Source: Spisula solida
Lineage: Eukaryota; Mollusca; Bivalvia; Venerida; Mactridae
Assembly: GCA_947247005.1 (NCBI GenBank)
Contig: OX365955.1
Coordinates: forward strand, 3,854,001-3,918,000
DNA length: 64,000 bases
Direction: 5' to 3'
The notes under the pieces were generated by a model. That model was not told the origin of the DNA. It saw nothing but the letters and a program-made list of their open reading frames with translations, and did not search any database. Made by a program: the position numbers and the translations under genes. Below are positions 44,849-57,179 of this stretch, piece by piece (position 1 is the stretch's first letter; each line of letters opens with the position of its first letter).

Positions 44849-45012
44849 TTGTGATATCAGAATCGCTAGTGTACAATCTAAATCCAACGGACACATTTAT
44901 ACGAGTGAGGAACATAAAAAGAGAAGGTTAGAAGATCAGGTAAGACACTTGTGCAAATGTTATTGATAGTTTCAAAGAACGAGTGCAAGAAGGGAAATGT
45001 CTAAAGGCGGCA
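44849..45012 (+). pseudogene. Second mariner-type relic, opposite strand
   Basis: The plus strand reads SLVYNLNPTDTFIRVRNIKR then, past two stops, DTCANVIDSFKERVQEGKC, matching the last 50-60 codons of the relic at 44429-44764. DNA identity is about 75% by eye. The copies point away from each other with about 85 bp between, so they are either two insertions or one inverted duplication. Confidence 0.7.
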
Positions 45013-45014
45013 TG

Positions 45015-45760
45015 CATCGTGAAGTTGTCGTCAATTATTACAAAATGACGTCACGGAGAAAATATGGTAATTTTAGAAAAATGACATGTCGTGGTATCAA
45101 AAACAAGAATTGACTTTCGATCTCTTCATAAAGTAATTACATGCATAGACACCATTGTCAGAACTACCTCCATGCAAAATCCCATCGAAAAAATTGATTT
45201 ACTAGTTAAAAATGTATACCATGAAATGTATACTACGATGTCGTCAGTCACTGAGGTGCTATTCTAAACAAGAAAAAAGAAAGTGATTTCACACCCTTTG
45301 AGTTTATTTTCTTATGTATCGGCGGACTTTTAAAATATCGATATCAAATTAATGACGAAGCTCTCTAGTTTTTGATTATGTAAATATATTTAAAATAACA
45401 CTAGTATTAATGAAATGTTTATTAAAACAAACTGCACCACAGTGTGGTCAATATCCCGTGTTATGAACCTTTCTAAGATATTATAAATTTTATAAAAAAC
45501 ATTGTGTTTACTCTTTATTTATGATACAATTACCTGTGTTGAAAACATCCATTTGTAAAAAAGTGGATGCCAGATCTGAGAACAGGGGCAACAACTCTTG
45601 ATTACATACGGAACATTGCTGTAACTTATCGGGTGTTATCGGCAAAGTAGCCTCCCTTGAAAACGTCTAATCGATCACATCGATAACGTTTAACGATACA
45701 CCGATTTACTATAGATTTATATAGGAGCCGTATGGTTTAACTTTAATAAGTTGTTTATAA
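45015..45760. other. No gene seen
   Basis: Non-coding sequence to the right of the mariner relics; no repeat recognised. Confidence 0.5.
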
Positions 45761-45764
45761 CATT

Positions 45765-46085
45765 AGATGACAAAATTTTATAACCTCGTGAAGTAATCTT
45801 CATTCTTTGCACTTTATTTCAATATAATTTTTATTAATGTCGTACGTCAACTTTTTGCTTCCATTTTCGTTTGAAGTTTGTGACTACCATTCCTATATAA
45901 CTCTATATGAAAATTGTCAAAATACTAAAAACCGCGTTTTTGACAGGCTATAAAGTTGCTTTTTACTTAAATGACATTTTTTTATAACCTCGTGAAGTAT
46001 TCTTTAAAGTCTAAGCATTATTACAATATATTTTTTAAGAAATTTGCAAATGTAGAAATTGCTTCCAATTTAGTTTGAAAATGAA
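45765..46085. repeat. Diverged direct duplication, about 206-bp period
   Basis: TTATAACCTCGTGAAGTAAT (45779) recurs as TTATAACCTCGTGAAGTATT (45981). It is followed in both by CTTT...TATTTCAATATA- or TATTACAATATA-type sequence, then TGCTTCCATTTTCGTTTGAA or TGCTTCCAATTTAGTTTGAA. Confidence 0.7.
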
Positions 46086-46089
46086 GAAA

Positions 46090-49000
46090 TTCACGTTCTA
46101 GTACGCGGTTTCATATCGTTAAGTATAATGTATATCGTGAAACATCGGCTATTTCCGTTTTTCTCCGATCTATAATGGCCGAGGAGATCACTATGTGTAG
46201 CAAATAAGACGTTTATTATACGTGGGTTGTTTTGGGGTTTCGTATTGTGTAGTATTTTTGAAAAAAAAGGAAAATAAATCCTTTTAGATTTTAAAGTCCC
46301 GTAGAACAAAGTAAGGAGTTCAATTTTCAAATCAAATCTTAATTAAGTTTATTTGAACATTTTCTTCTTTTTAAACGCATGTTTTCAACACGTTTTGTGT
46401 GCATTAATATATATGTTTTTAATTATTCTTTTGATCATGAAGGTGGGAAGTAATTTAATCAAACCAATAAGACGTAATTATTGACATATACATTTGTACA
46501 ATTTTATTTAAAAAAGGGGGGGACACTTGTGTAATTATCACGTTCTATACAATCTGGGAAGAATATTATACGTCCCTGATACAATATAAGTATACATTTA
46601 ACATGTGGCTAATTGATTCGTTGGTTTTGCCGGTGTTTAATTATAAAGTCGGCATATCTTTTACCATGTAGAAAAACTGATAATTTTCAGCAAACTTTAC
46701 GATAAATCAAATAACTCGCTAAATATTTGTTTCTCTTAAAAAATGACGAGCATAGCCTTTATTTGCCAGTCAGCTTCATGAACCCGGAAACTGGTGAATA
46801 AATTATTGCAGATAAGATAAGATAGTCTCACTTTCCAAGATGCATAAACAATAAACAATTCTAACAACATGATCACAATGGATTTTTTTCTATAATAGAA
46901 ATATGAGAGACTGTTAACATTAAAAGTATATTAATAAGAGTATATTATATCTGTTTGAAAATAAACAAAAACACATACAAACTTTTATTAAAATGGCCTT
47001 CATGCATTGTTATGTTTAAAAAAATGGTTTATTCAAAGGTATCACGTTACCATGGCTGTTTTCAAAATTCATATATGTTCCCATATGTGCGAGACTTAAG
47101 TTTTTCATAAATATAACTTTTCCCTATGTATTTACTTTTTATTTAAACAATGTTTAAAAAAACATTAATAATACATTTATACTATTTCAATGAAAGTTTG
47201 TATGTGTTTCTACTTTTTAAACTTATAAAGCTAAGTCAGTATTCATATTTGTGACCGGGAAATAAAAAGCCGCAGAAGTGTAATCCCTTAGTTGTTTTAT
47301 TGCCCCTTATCAGTCTAATCCTGTCTGATCACCGTCTATCGATCTAGTTAAACAATAGGGTCATACATTCTATCGCTTTATATATATGTATGTATAATTA
47401 TGGGCTATTATCCACTCATGCGTGAAAAACACCATCGATATTTGGATAAAATTAGTAAAAACCTGTAAAAATATCTTCCCTGAAGGCAGATAGGAGATTG
47501 TATAAAATGTTGTATATTAGTATTGTACTAAGGCGGTTTAACTTTTTATATATTTGTTTGACTTATTATGAATACAAATATTCTGTTATGATTTGCCTAT
47601 TTTCATTATATCGCAATAATTGTATAATTGATTGCAGCAGTTTATTGAACTTGAACTTATTTATTAACACAACATTCTGTGTAAAACATTGCAAAATCTT
47701 TACGATAAAAGTAACGTAATCAAACTGAATTAAATAGACAAGAACGCATATACACACGAGGACTTTAAAAAACGCCTCACACACCTCAAATTAATTAGTT
47801 GATTCGTGATGACAATCACTCAATCTGGACTGTACTTGTTTTTTTTTGTACGTGCGAATATAACATAATTTACAAAAAAACAAGCATAATTTATATCGGG
47901 ATTAAGAAAATATTTGATAATAAGCGAAGTCATCTTGTTGTTACTAAGATACTACCACACGCATACCAGAATTTACCAGAAGTCAACATCAGCAATTCAA
48001 ATTGAAATGTATACATGATCACGAGACGAATAGACAGTTACAATCATAAATCTGAAAATATGAAAAATCGACTGCTTATCTTTTTATCTGATCAGTAGCC
48101 CCTCAGGCTACGATTTATGTAGCTTACCGTTATCATTCGTGACTATCGGAAAATTTACGACCACTAACGGAAATAGCCGACATCGATCTGAATCGATTGG
48201 ATTAAGATAAGCGAAATTGTTGTGTATGGGGAATGTTTATCGATTTTTGTGGTGTAAAGGGAAACAACTCGTACAAACACACAGGTACAAAAATCACTTT
48301 TCACAGAGTTGTCTTTTCCTTAAGAATTAGCTCAATAGTTCCACATGCTTCCAAACTAATTTACGAACACATTTATGCTATCCTATGTTCTGTTCTGGGG
48401 TGAAGTTTTTGTTTATATATTTATGTATTGCCACATATTTGCCTGAATATAACCATTTGACAAACAGCACATACAATTTTGAAGTAAAGGGCATCATGGG
48501 CATATCAAGGTCAAAGTTAGAAAAAAGCTACACATTGTATTTAATCTTTAGTAATTTTCTTAGTAAAGCATATGTTTTGAATTCGATTAGGTTATGACAA
48601 TGAAAGCTGCGGTTGTTAGCATAAGTTATATGTTATTTTGTTTAGTTAAAAATATATTTTGTAAAAACAGCCATTTTATGTATAATTTTATTATGCATTT
48701 TAGCCAAGATGGCATTCTTTTAAAACACGTACGACCTGGCATACAACGATATATGAGTCTATGAAAAATCTCCAAAATAATTATTTAATTTGTCAACAAA
48801 CATATTACTTTAATTGTTTGTACTAACGCCATATCTAGGTGATTATTCACTTATTACTTATCCGAGTTTAAGTATGTGGGTATTAAAATGACGGCAAAAC
48901 GTTGACATTTAAGACCATGTATAATAATGAAACATATAATTTTGTATTCCTCGGTACTGTTATATCAAAGCATTTACGAAAATCGTAAACTAAATTTTAA

Positions 49001-50245
49001 ACTCCTTAATAGCTACAAATTGTGGCAAAGATTCGTTCAGTATAAATAACTATTCAGTCAATGAGCCAATACAAACAATATATATCCCCAAGGTGGAAAG
49101 CAAACTTTCGACTCCCGTAAGTGCTTTGATAAAACAGTACTCTGGTGCTCTACAAGCCAACTTATCCAAATGTCGCGTTTTTGAATCCGTTGACCAGTAA
49201 GAAGAAGGTAGTTGAACTTAAAGCAAGAAAAACGTGATTATCCGGAATTTTGACGACTTATGTCACAGCGACCTCCATTACGTTCATAGTGTTAATAGTG
49301 TCGTGATAGAAGTACGTTATATGAGTGATGCCTGATATTTGCATACTAACGACTCCCAGATGATTTTACACTAATGGCGTCTGAATTACAAAAATGTGTC
49401 TTTCATGTCAGAAATAAAAGTCGCTTTAATAGAAAGCACAGAAGAAAGCATAACAGAAATCACAGACATTACCACTCAACAATTAAATCAGATCACACAT
49501 CGAACAATATCAATAACACGTGACAACTGCACTGCAAAAATGTAGCTAACAAGAAAAACATTGATGAAAGCATACAAAGGCGCATTTGAGAAACTAAAAA
49601 ATGACAAACAGTTGTATACAGAAATATAAAAAGTAGATAACACAATTACTACAATTAGAATAATATAACAATACCTATTTGAACCTATGTATACGCATTG
49701 ACGCGCACTTTCCAAAAAACTAGGCGAACCAGCAGTCTAAGTAAACTATCTGGAACTACCAATGCTAAGCGTCAAACAAGGGAGATATTCCGGTACCATT
49801 TTTAACGACTTTTGTATCATCACAGACCTCTTGCACTGGAAGCTGACACTCGACCATTAGATCCTCAACGCGGATCACCATACCTATGCACTTCATTTAG
49901 AGATTAATAACTAGGCACGCTTTGGCATTGAGTAATAATATCACCGGCACGACAATAATGGTTCGATCTTGACATTTTACTGCAATAAACTTAGAATAAA
50001 ATGTTTGTTTTGTGATGCAAATTTGGAGTCTATCCTCCTATGAAAATTACTTCAAAGGTGAATGGCAATATGTGAGATGAGATTAAGCTCAAATTGAGAT
50101 TCTTTGGGAGATCGGGGCCAGACTGCATTCAACATATCAATGTCACACAATTATGCGTCTCTTACTTTTTATATCTTACTACATTCTTCGTGAACGTATT
50201 GTCACTCAAACGTTGTCACATTAGTACTCTAGCCTTATCAATAAT
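46090..50245. other. No gene seen; longest featureless stretch
   Basis: About 4.2 kb of AT-rich DNA with only short, biased ORFs (up to 79 codons). A GATAAGATAAGATAG tract at 46811 and a run of 7 G at 46515 are the only simple repeats noted. No transposon ends recur. Confidence 0.45.
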
Positions 50246-50248
50246 GCT

Positions 50249-50848
50249 AACACGATCTGCGGATTCATCCATATAGGCATAGAGCAAACCAGGGCATGTA
50301 TTATTAACGCAATAAAGTATACCTGTCAAATTGGCTGTTACTATTTACACCCCGTATCACGTGACATATTTATGAATGAATGAACGTAAATTTTATAGTA
50401 AAAACTTCAACGGATCGCGAGTTGCACGAGTATCCAGATGAGTGTTACAGCTATGACACATCTACTTTAGGAACTTCAATAAACTCTCGAAACTAAGTTT
50501 CATAAAAACTTCTGATAATCAATTCATTTATATTTTTCATTTCATGAAATAGATACTCTATACTTGTGTTATAATAATTGTTTCAATGTTTAAAATGTGT
50601 TATTTCCTCCAGAAAATTACGAAGGTCGTTTTAATTAACGAGGGAGGTAATTGTACCAGCTAATAAGCCACTCAATTTCAGCGTGGAATTATGTTCAATG
50701 TCAACTGGTCGAACATGGAATGCGCACAGTTAAATAGTACGGGATATTATCGTATTTATACTTAGTCTAGTAATCGAAATAAAAACTCTGTTCTTGTATG
50801 ATGTCAGTGAATAAAACACGGGCACTGGTTCGGATGCGGAAAATTGGT
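50249..50848 (+). repeat. Family F repeat, full-length copy (F1)
   Basis: The copy starts AACACGATCTGCGGATTCAT and runs through CCCCGTATCACGTGACATAT, GAATGAATGAACGTAAAT, TAATCAATTCATTTATATTT, AATTACGAAGGTCGTTTTAA, AGCCACTCAATTTCAGCGTG and ATAAAAACTCTGTTCTTGTA to GAATAAAACACGGGCACTGG and GGATGCGGAAAATT. The same sequence is found four more times at 61.85-63.8 kb. It is non-coding and about 600 bp. Confidence 0.8.
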
Positions 50849-50989
50849 GATATAAACAATGCACGGTCGACTTACTGCTTGTTATCAGTGTATGGGTTAA
50901 GACGTTACGCACGAAACTGGTGTCTTTTCGATAAATCGAACGTAATGCCTGGAAATAGTGTGCCTAATTCATATAATTAACGTACTACT

Positions 50990-52200
50990 ATAAAGTCCTG
51001 TATATCGACGGAAAGAGCATGCATGGAGCTTCGTTCCTATGTACATATTTAAAGAATATCGTTTTTTATAAGAATTATATACTACATTTTAAAAAGAAAG
51101 TGACGTCAAAAAACGGTGTCACACGTTGCGTCCAAAGCAAGACAGCGGGATGCATAAACATGTTGTGTCGATATTTTTTATCAAAAATCGCCAAAACTTC
51201 GTCAATTTGTATCACGATGACCTAACGACGTGACATCATGTCCGCAAACATCATATGCAAACAATAAGCGTTTGGTCGTGATTTTAGGAAACTGTCATCA
51301 GATGTCACAAATAAGACCAATGCAATAATAGGTATAGAATAAACACATTTTAGCTATCACTAATAAATACAATGACACTATTGTTTTAATGAATTTTTAC
51401 CTCATATATATCCGCACAATAATGTACTAGTTATTTTAGGTATTGTCATCACTGTGAATTTTATTTCATTTATAAACACGTAACTTGGAATTGTCCCACC
51501 GTTATAATGACGTCACAACGGACGGTATAACGCAATATTTTTTGAAAAAAAATGTATATATAATTACAATTTCATACGGTAAAAATTCAATGAAGTAGAT
51601 TTTGAATACATATGCATACATTCTGTGTTAAGCAACTAGTATAAGTATTAACCGTATTGCTTGAAAGTGACAAATAAACGAAATGAAGACTAATGTCCCA
51701 TGAACGTTTTTGCGTCATTTTGGTGAGTGAAATACGGCGATCGTTTATTAAAATTTAAGATAATCAGGATCATGTATTCGGGTGAGAAAAATTGTTAAAA
51801 TATAACAAAATGGTAACATGTGTACGTGTTTACTGTGGTATTTTGTCCTAGAACTAATACGTATATGCACATTTTATATTACGTTATAATTGTCCAGTAA
51901 AATGTCCCATATAACGAAAATATTCATTTTCGTCGTTGTTTCGCGGTATACACATTGCATTACGCTTCATGGTGAGAAAATATGCGCCGTTACATTCTTT
52001 TAATTATTTGAAGTATTAAATGGTAGACTATTACCTACCGTGTTGTGTAATTTGTTTTCACATGCTTTAAATTTTAATGCGATTTTTCAAGCGTCAGATT
52101 TGTCCAGTGGAATGTCCCATACGACGTTTTTTACTAGTACATGTATGACGAATTTATTGCATTACAAATAGCGTTTGTCAAAAATGTATGAGCCGCAATA
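50990..52200. other. No gene seen; ATGTCCCAT motif three times
   Basis: AATGTCCCATGAACG (51692), AATGTCCCATATAACGA (51902) and AATGTCCCATACGACG (52111) recur about 210 bp apart. The last two are preceded by TTGTCCAGT, suggesting an old tandem repeat of about 210 bp. Confidence 0.4.
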
Positions 52201-52206
52201 TATCTA

Positions 52207-52262
52207 TTGTCGATAATAATATTAACAATAATAATAGTTATTACTGTTTATATTATCGACAA
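52207..52262. repeat. 56-bp AT-rich hairpin
   Basis: TTGTCGATAATA at the left pairs with TATTATCGACAA at the right, and ACAATAATAA with TTATTACTGT inside, leaving a loop of a few bases. Confidence 0.75.
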
Positions 52263-52389
52263 TTCTATAAAAATATAGCTTAATTCGATACCGATTCCGT
52301 TTATTTGAAGTAATTCTGTAGATTTCTAATGATACGGGAATAGTCGGGTAGTGTCATAACATGCCGCCATTTTCAAAACAAAAATGTTG

Positions 52390-52390
<1 letters not shown>

Positions 52391-52427
<37 letters not shown>

Positions 52428-52437
52428 GGGGGAGAGA
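52391..52437. repeat. GA microsatellite followed by poly-G
   Basis: About 13 AG/GA steps run into about 17 G and a short GAGAGAGC end. It falls inside a 79-codon ORF that I do not call. Length in such tracts is prone to assembly error. Confidence 0.95.
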
Positions 52438-52444
52438 GCACATG

Positions 52445-52870
52445 CGTATAGAATACCCTCAATATATAATTATCTTCTTATGCATGATCCATTGAATCAA
52501 AGTATAAACTTAACTGCTAGACGTCGTAAACAAACACGCAAAAGTCGACGTTTACGTCGTTTTTTGACGCAACGTTTTTATGTACCAGTTTCGTGCGTAA
52601 CGTCTAACAGAAATTATCACTAATGTTCCTATATAATTACATATCAAAACGTAAATGATACCCAGTGATACCTAAGTACCCAGTGCGGTTTATCTACAAA
52701 CCGCAGATGAAACCGTGATAAGAATCTATATGAAGCAAAAAGCTCGGTATGCATTTAATTATGCACAATATTGAACAAAAAAGGACATTGAAAAAATGCA
52801 TTTAACTTTCATTTTATTTGTAAAATAAGGCAGTAGTGTTATATTATCGGCGGACTATATTAACAGGTTA
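52445..52870. other. No gene seen
   Basis: Non-coding sequence between a microsatellite and a Tc1-type element. Confidence 0.5.
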
Positions 52871-52876
52871 CTACTA

Positions 52877-53718
52877 TACAGTGCCCACCAAAAATAAGAA
52901 TACAGTAAATAATATTTGCAAAATTAGACTTGGTTAAATTATTCAATATCTGATTATCAGACGGTCATAATTAGTCCCCTACCGGTTTTTGACCGGAGGG
53001 GACTATAGGTTTGCCCTCCGTCCGTCCGTCCGTCAAACAATCTGGATCCTGCCATAACTCAAACAGTTTCCCGGCTAGGTTTATGAAACTTGATATGTGG
53101 ATAGGGGGCAATAAGGGAATTATGCACGTCTAAAAATATGTTGATTCGGACAAGAATTATGGTTGCTATGGCAACAGAAAGAGTGAAAATATGCCCAAAT
53201 CTGGATCCTGCCATAACTCAAACAGTTTCCAAGCTAGGTTTATGAAACTTGATATGTGGATAGGGGGCAATAAGGGGATTATGCACGTCTAAAATATTAC
53301 GATTCCGACAAAAATTGTGGTTGCTATGGTAACAGAAACATTGAAAATGGCCTCAAACCGGTAGGGGACTTCTGTATTGCTTGCAATTCTTAATGACTTG
53401 TTATACTAGTTTCTGAAACTACAGTTACTAAATGAGTCAAAATAGAGATAGAAATAAAAATGAAGATGTTCGGAACTAAAATAACCATGTGATCAAAAAG
53501 GTTGAATTTTCCATTTTTTGGTGACAAAATTACCATACAAGAGGGACTAAAAAACTTTAGATTTTGCACCTAGGGTACCAATTAATGTATCCATTTAATA
53601 AACAAAAATATTCAGTTTCTTCAAATATATTGTTGCTTTACTGTTCTGCAAATAGTATCATTACAGGCACGTAAGTGGGCAAATAACATATGTATACTTC
53701 TTTTTGGTGGGCAGTGTA
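52877..53718. mobile_element. Tc1-type MITE, interrupted by T2
   Basis: The left end TACAGTGCCCACCAAAAATA and the right end (opposite strand) TACACTGCCCACCAAAAAGA form 26-30-bp inverted repeats with three mismatches, bordered by TA. CAGTGC...CCAAAAA is the classic Tc1-family end. Removing the T2 insertion (52973-53401) leaves about 415 bp with no transposase, so the host element is non-autonomous. Confidence 0.8.
52973..53401 (-). mobile_element. T-class element with 160-bp units (T2)
   Basis: AGTCCCCTACCGGTTTTTGA at the left is inverted at 53354-53370 (AAACCGGTAGGGGACT). Inside the left end are CCGTCCGTCCGTCCGTC (53018-53034), then two direct units of 160 bp from 53038 and 53198 with TCTGGATCCTGCCATAACTC, GGTTTATGAAACTTGATATG and GCAATAAGGG. 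A tail GTATTGCTTGCAATTCTTAA is shared with the deleted copy at 11059. On the minus strand the order is units, then a GACG tract, as in T1. It sits inside a Tc1-type MITE. Confidence 0.8.
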
Positions 53719-53719
53719 T

Positions 53720-54160
53720 AGGTGATTCATATTATATTCATTATATATTCATATGCAAATTGCCCACCGGCAATCTTTTGGATAATGAACAATAAAAATC
53801 TGTCATTGACCAATAGCTAGCTGGTGTGCACATTTGCATGTGAATACCGCTGTATACAAACTCCTACACTTACGGACTTTGAAAACGCACCACTTTTAAG
53901 GGACCCATATATTTTTTATTGAAATATTTAGCTGAATTTGTACGAATAAAATAATGTTCCTAGATAATAACCTTGTCAGTAGAGACAATGTGACACGTGT
54001 TTAACCACGCAAATTACACGTGGTAACCACGTGGCCAAATCTCATTTTTGGCTCGTGAATCTCGCGTGAATTAGAATATCCGAATTGTGTAAATTGAAAT
54101 GTGTACACGATACATTGACATGCAAAAAAATCACAGTTTCAATCATCCAAAATCACTAGT
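53720..54160. other. No gene seen
   Basis: Non-coding sequence between the Tc1-type MITE and the possible LTR. Confidence 0.5.
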
Positions 54161-54165
54161 TGGTA

Positions 54166-54533
54166 TGTAACGTTCATCAGAAATTGATGTGCCTAGATGT
54201 GTAGCAATTTAACATTGTACCAATGTTGTAGTTCATATGAGTTAACTCCGGGTTGACAGCTGCTAAATTTAAGGTTGATATTTTGACAGGAGGGGGTCAT
54301 GATACACGGAACAAGCCGATTATTAGTTTACCTAATTATAGATGTTATGTAAAACATGTCTGGCTATACACTATATAAGCCAAGTCAATTTGTGTTAAGA
54401 TTAGTTGGAATTGGAGCGCCGAGTCATGAGTGGAGCTCTGAGTCAGACCGGAGCGTATGTATTGAATAAAACGTTGAAACTGCTATACTGTTAAGTGATT
54501 ACTTTAGCCATATTACGCTACAGCAATGTTACA
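54166..54533 (+). mobile_element. Possible solo LTR
   Basis: The segment starts TGTAACGTTCATCAG and ends CAGCAATGTTACA, giving the TG...CA ends and short inverted termini of an LTR. It has a TATA box (CTATATAAGC at 54371) and an AATAAA signal (54465) about 90 bp apart, the order expected for U3-R. The flanking 5-mers do not match as a target duplication, and the inversion extends to GGTATGTAAC/GTTACATACC. No primer-binding site or partner LTR was seen, so this remains tentative. Confidence 0.35.
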
Positions 54534-54688
54534 TACCGAAAGTAGCAACCATGCCGTTTTCGCACGATTCCATTGTGATAATATAACAAATATTTGTCCA
54601 CATGAGCGTTTAATGCACACTGACACTGTCACTGACCGCCCAAGGCAGGGTAAAAGGCATAAAACTGCTATTTATACGCATGAATCAA

Positions 54689-54720
54689 TGCGCATGCGCG
54701 GCCGACAAAACGGCTTCCGG
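54689..54720. promoter_or_regulatory. NRF1-like and ETS-like motifs
   Basis: TGCGCATGCGCGGCCG (NRF1-like palindrome) is followed 13 bases later by CTTCCGG (ETS core on the minus strand). The pair is common in TATA-less housekeeping promoters of animals. No exon is recognised nearby, so the function is unproven. Confidence 0.25.
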
Positions 54721-54779
54721 TCTACAACCATGACTGTCAGAGTAATACTTGGTCGCCATGGGTATACAAAATGATTAAA

Positions 54780-55480
54780 TGAAAGTTCAAATATGTTCGA
54801 TTTTTTCTAAAAGAAATTTTGATTTAGTACAGTTCGACAGTTTGTGTTCAATCTTACATCTAAGATGTTCTTCAATCTGTAGCCATTCCCTTCTTGTATC
54901 ACTATTTTCGGCGACAGCGATGTTAACTTTAGACAGCATGATAATAAACATTCGCATAAATTACTGAAAATAATCATTTTTATTGACGAAAAGAATATCA
55001 ACGTGATGGATACTCCAGTTGTATCCTCAGATTTTGCACTCATTGAAAAATATGACATGCTCTTGCAAAGAAGTGTCCACGGGTGGGTACCGATTCTCTA
55101 TCTGCTCGCGAGCTTCTCCAAACATTTGTCCATGTATGGTGGAACATTCCCTCAGCAGCACATTTAAAATGTGATGTTGTTTATGAGTTTCCGTTGTTGT
55201 GAATGTACCACGAACAAATCGTTATACAGAAACTACTAAATTGTAACTTTGGCATTCAGTGAGACTTGAACATATCGATGTCACGTGACTATTTTATTTT
55301 GTTCACTTTTATAATGAAAGTTTGCAAGTAGGTTAAATATAAATTAGGCATTCTATAGACCTATTTTTGTGTCAAATAAATAATGTTTACTATAAATTTG
55401 AGTGGTTTGAATAAGTGGTTCGTTTTCAAAGTCCCCAAGTGTATTCAGTTTTAGATACACTAATTTAGGGTTGGATACCG
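54780..55480. other. No gene seen
   Basis: Overlapping short ORFs on both strands (54779-55058); none shows a recognisable domain. Confidence 0.45.
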
Positions 55481-55483
55481 TTA

Positions 55484-55563
55484 AGAACGAAACGATACGA
55501 TACCGTACCGGTACGGACGAAACGATACGATACCGTATCGATACGGACAAAACGATACGATAT
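55484..55563. repeat. 30-bp tandem repeat of palindromic words
   Basis: ACGAAACGATACGATACCGT is followed by ACCGGTACGG or ATCGATACGG; the unit is repeated nearly three times. Each unit holds the self-complementary words CCGTACCGGTACGG and CCGTATCGATACGG. Confidence 0.85.
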
Positions 55564-55564
55564 T

Positions 55565-56950
55565 TTAATAATACCGATAACGATATGTATGAGGTATGAA
55601 TGTATCATTTGAAATTTATCATTTGAAACAATAGTTATGAATTTGGAAATTAACTACAGATACTACTTATACTTATACAAACCATTACAGCTTGAACTGA
55701 TTGATTTTGCAAGTATACATTTGATTAATTCCTCTCAATAATTGTTGTTAAAATGATCATATTTAACACATCCAAAATATTATGTTTAAGTGAGTGTGTG
55801 TTTATTTATATCAAGTACCATATTTAATCGCATGTATGTCTTTCCATTCACGATACATATGCTCTATTTTGTTCCATGTTTATCCATATTAATGTTGTAT
55901 CCTTATTTCATAACATTTATTTGATGGTGTACATACTTTTGTTTATCATGAGAAACTGTACAGTTTAAATGAATACATTATCTATCTATCTGTCTGTCAT
56001 TGATAACACTATATCACACACAAGTGAGGCAAGGGAGACCACTCTTACACGTGAAATAAATACGCTAAGCAAGAGTTGTCTTACATAAACCGTGGGCACA
56101 ACTATTACGATATAACCCAAGTTTGGTGGCACCTTGTTTCGCGGCTCGCCATTGAAGAAATGTACACTACACAAAATCAATAAGTAATTGCAAATGACAA
56201 AATATCTGTAAACACTGTGGCGACATGGCGACTAGGGTCTAAACTTCCTAAACCTGATACACGAACTATACAGTTATATTATTTGAAAAGGTTTTTGTGT
56301 AATTTGTAACATGATTTTTCTGGTTTTCCATATTACTCCCACATAAAATGTCTTATAGTTCAACAGCGACTAACCACTGTGGCCACGTGTTCACAAAGAA
56401 TCAGATACAAGGATCAGACTTAAGCTCATTTCTGTTTTCAATTTATTTCGAAAGTGCTTGTCCGGTTATCACTGCGGTATACCGTACACCGGATATTGCC
56501 AAGGTGATTTGAGTAATATCATTGGACTGGAAACGAGTGTAAGTTTAGTCACGATATTTTCCAAACGAATGAATCCTTTACGCATCTCAAATGGTATTAA
56601 TCATCTTCAAATATTCATAATGCCATAGAAGCCATCAAACTATAGCAGGTATTCGTTTATTAAGTGCTTGGATTCGCTTGAAATGGGCGGCTGCTCATTC
56701 TCAAATGTTGATAGTAATGCTTCAAATGTGTTTGAAATGATTATATTATCAATGTGTAATTGTTTTTGAAGTAAAAAAATATACTAACTGAAACAGATAC
56801 AAGTAACTGTCCAGAGTATTGATTTCTACTGTACCGTGTATTGCCAAGTATCTCGTTTGTGTACGGAGTATTGAACAAAAATATGATTACAGTACTCATT
56901 TACTGCAGTGGTTATGCAATTATGTTTTCCTTAGGATGTGCAGAAGACAT
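55565..56950. other. No gene seen; CTAT/CTGT microsatellite at 55979
   Basis: About 1.4 kb with a short TATCTATCTATCTGTCTGTC tract and otherwise unremarkable AT-rich sequence. Confidence 0.45.
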
Positions 56951-56954
56951 AAAC

Positions 56955-57178
56955 ATTAAACTTATATTAATCACTCTCGACACCTCATTCCTGATGTTTT
57001 CCATCGCCACGAGGGTATGAGAGAAGAAAAGCCAGTTTCCCTTTTATGTTGAGCGTCTAGCAAGGAAATTTCCGGTACCATTTTTATTTCGTCTATGGTA
57101 TGACGCGGCCAGGGATCGAAACCAAGATCCCACGCACTCGAAGCGGACGCTCTACCACTAGGCTACCGAGAAGACGGT
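56955..57178 (-). repeat. tRNA-derived SINE, most complete copy (S5)
   Basis: On the minus strand the head reads CGGTAGCCTAGTGGTAGAGC (A box) and, after CCGCTTCGAGTGCG, GGTTTCGATCCC (B box with one extra T). The body follows with AGACGCTCAACATAAAAGGG, AAACTGGCTTTTCTTCTCTC, TACCCTCGTGGCGATGG and CATCAGGAATGAGGTGTCGA, then an AT-rich tail. This is the polymerase III-type layout of a SINE. Other copies with the same conserved body are at 16905, 19795, 34700 and 40024. Confidence 0.8.
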
Positions 57179-57179
57179 T

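Noticed and set aside
54166..54533. Full LTR retrotransposon
   Set aside because: Only one LTR-like segment was found; there is no second copy, primer-binding site, gag or pol nearby, so only a tentative solo LTR is listed.
57105..57178. Functional tRNA gene on the minus strand
   Set aside because: The A box is good, but the B box has an extra base, the acceptor stem cannot be closed, and the sequence continues into a SINE body shared with four other loci.
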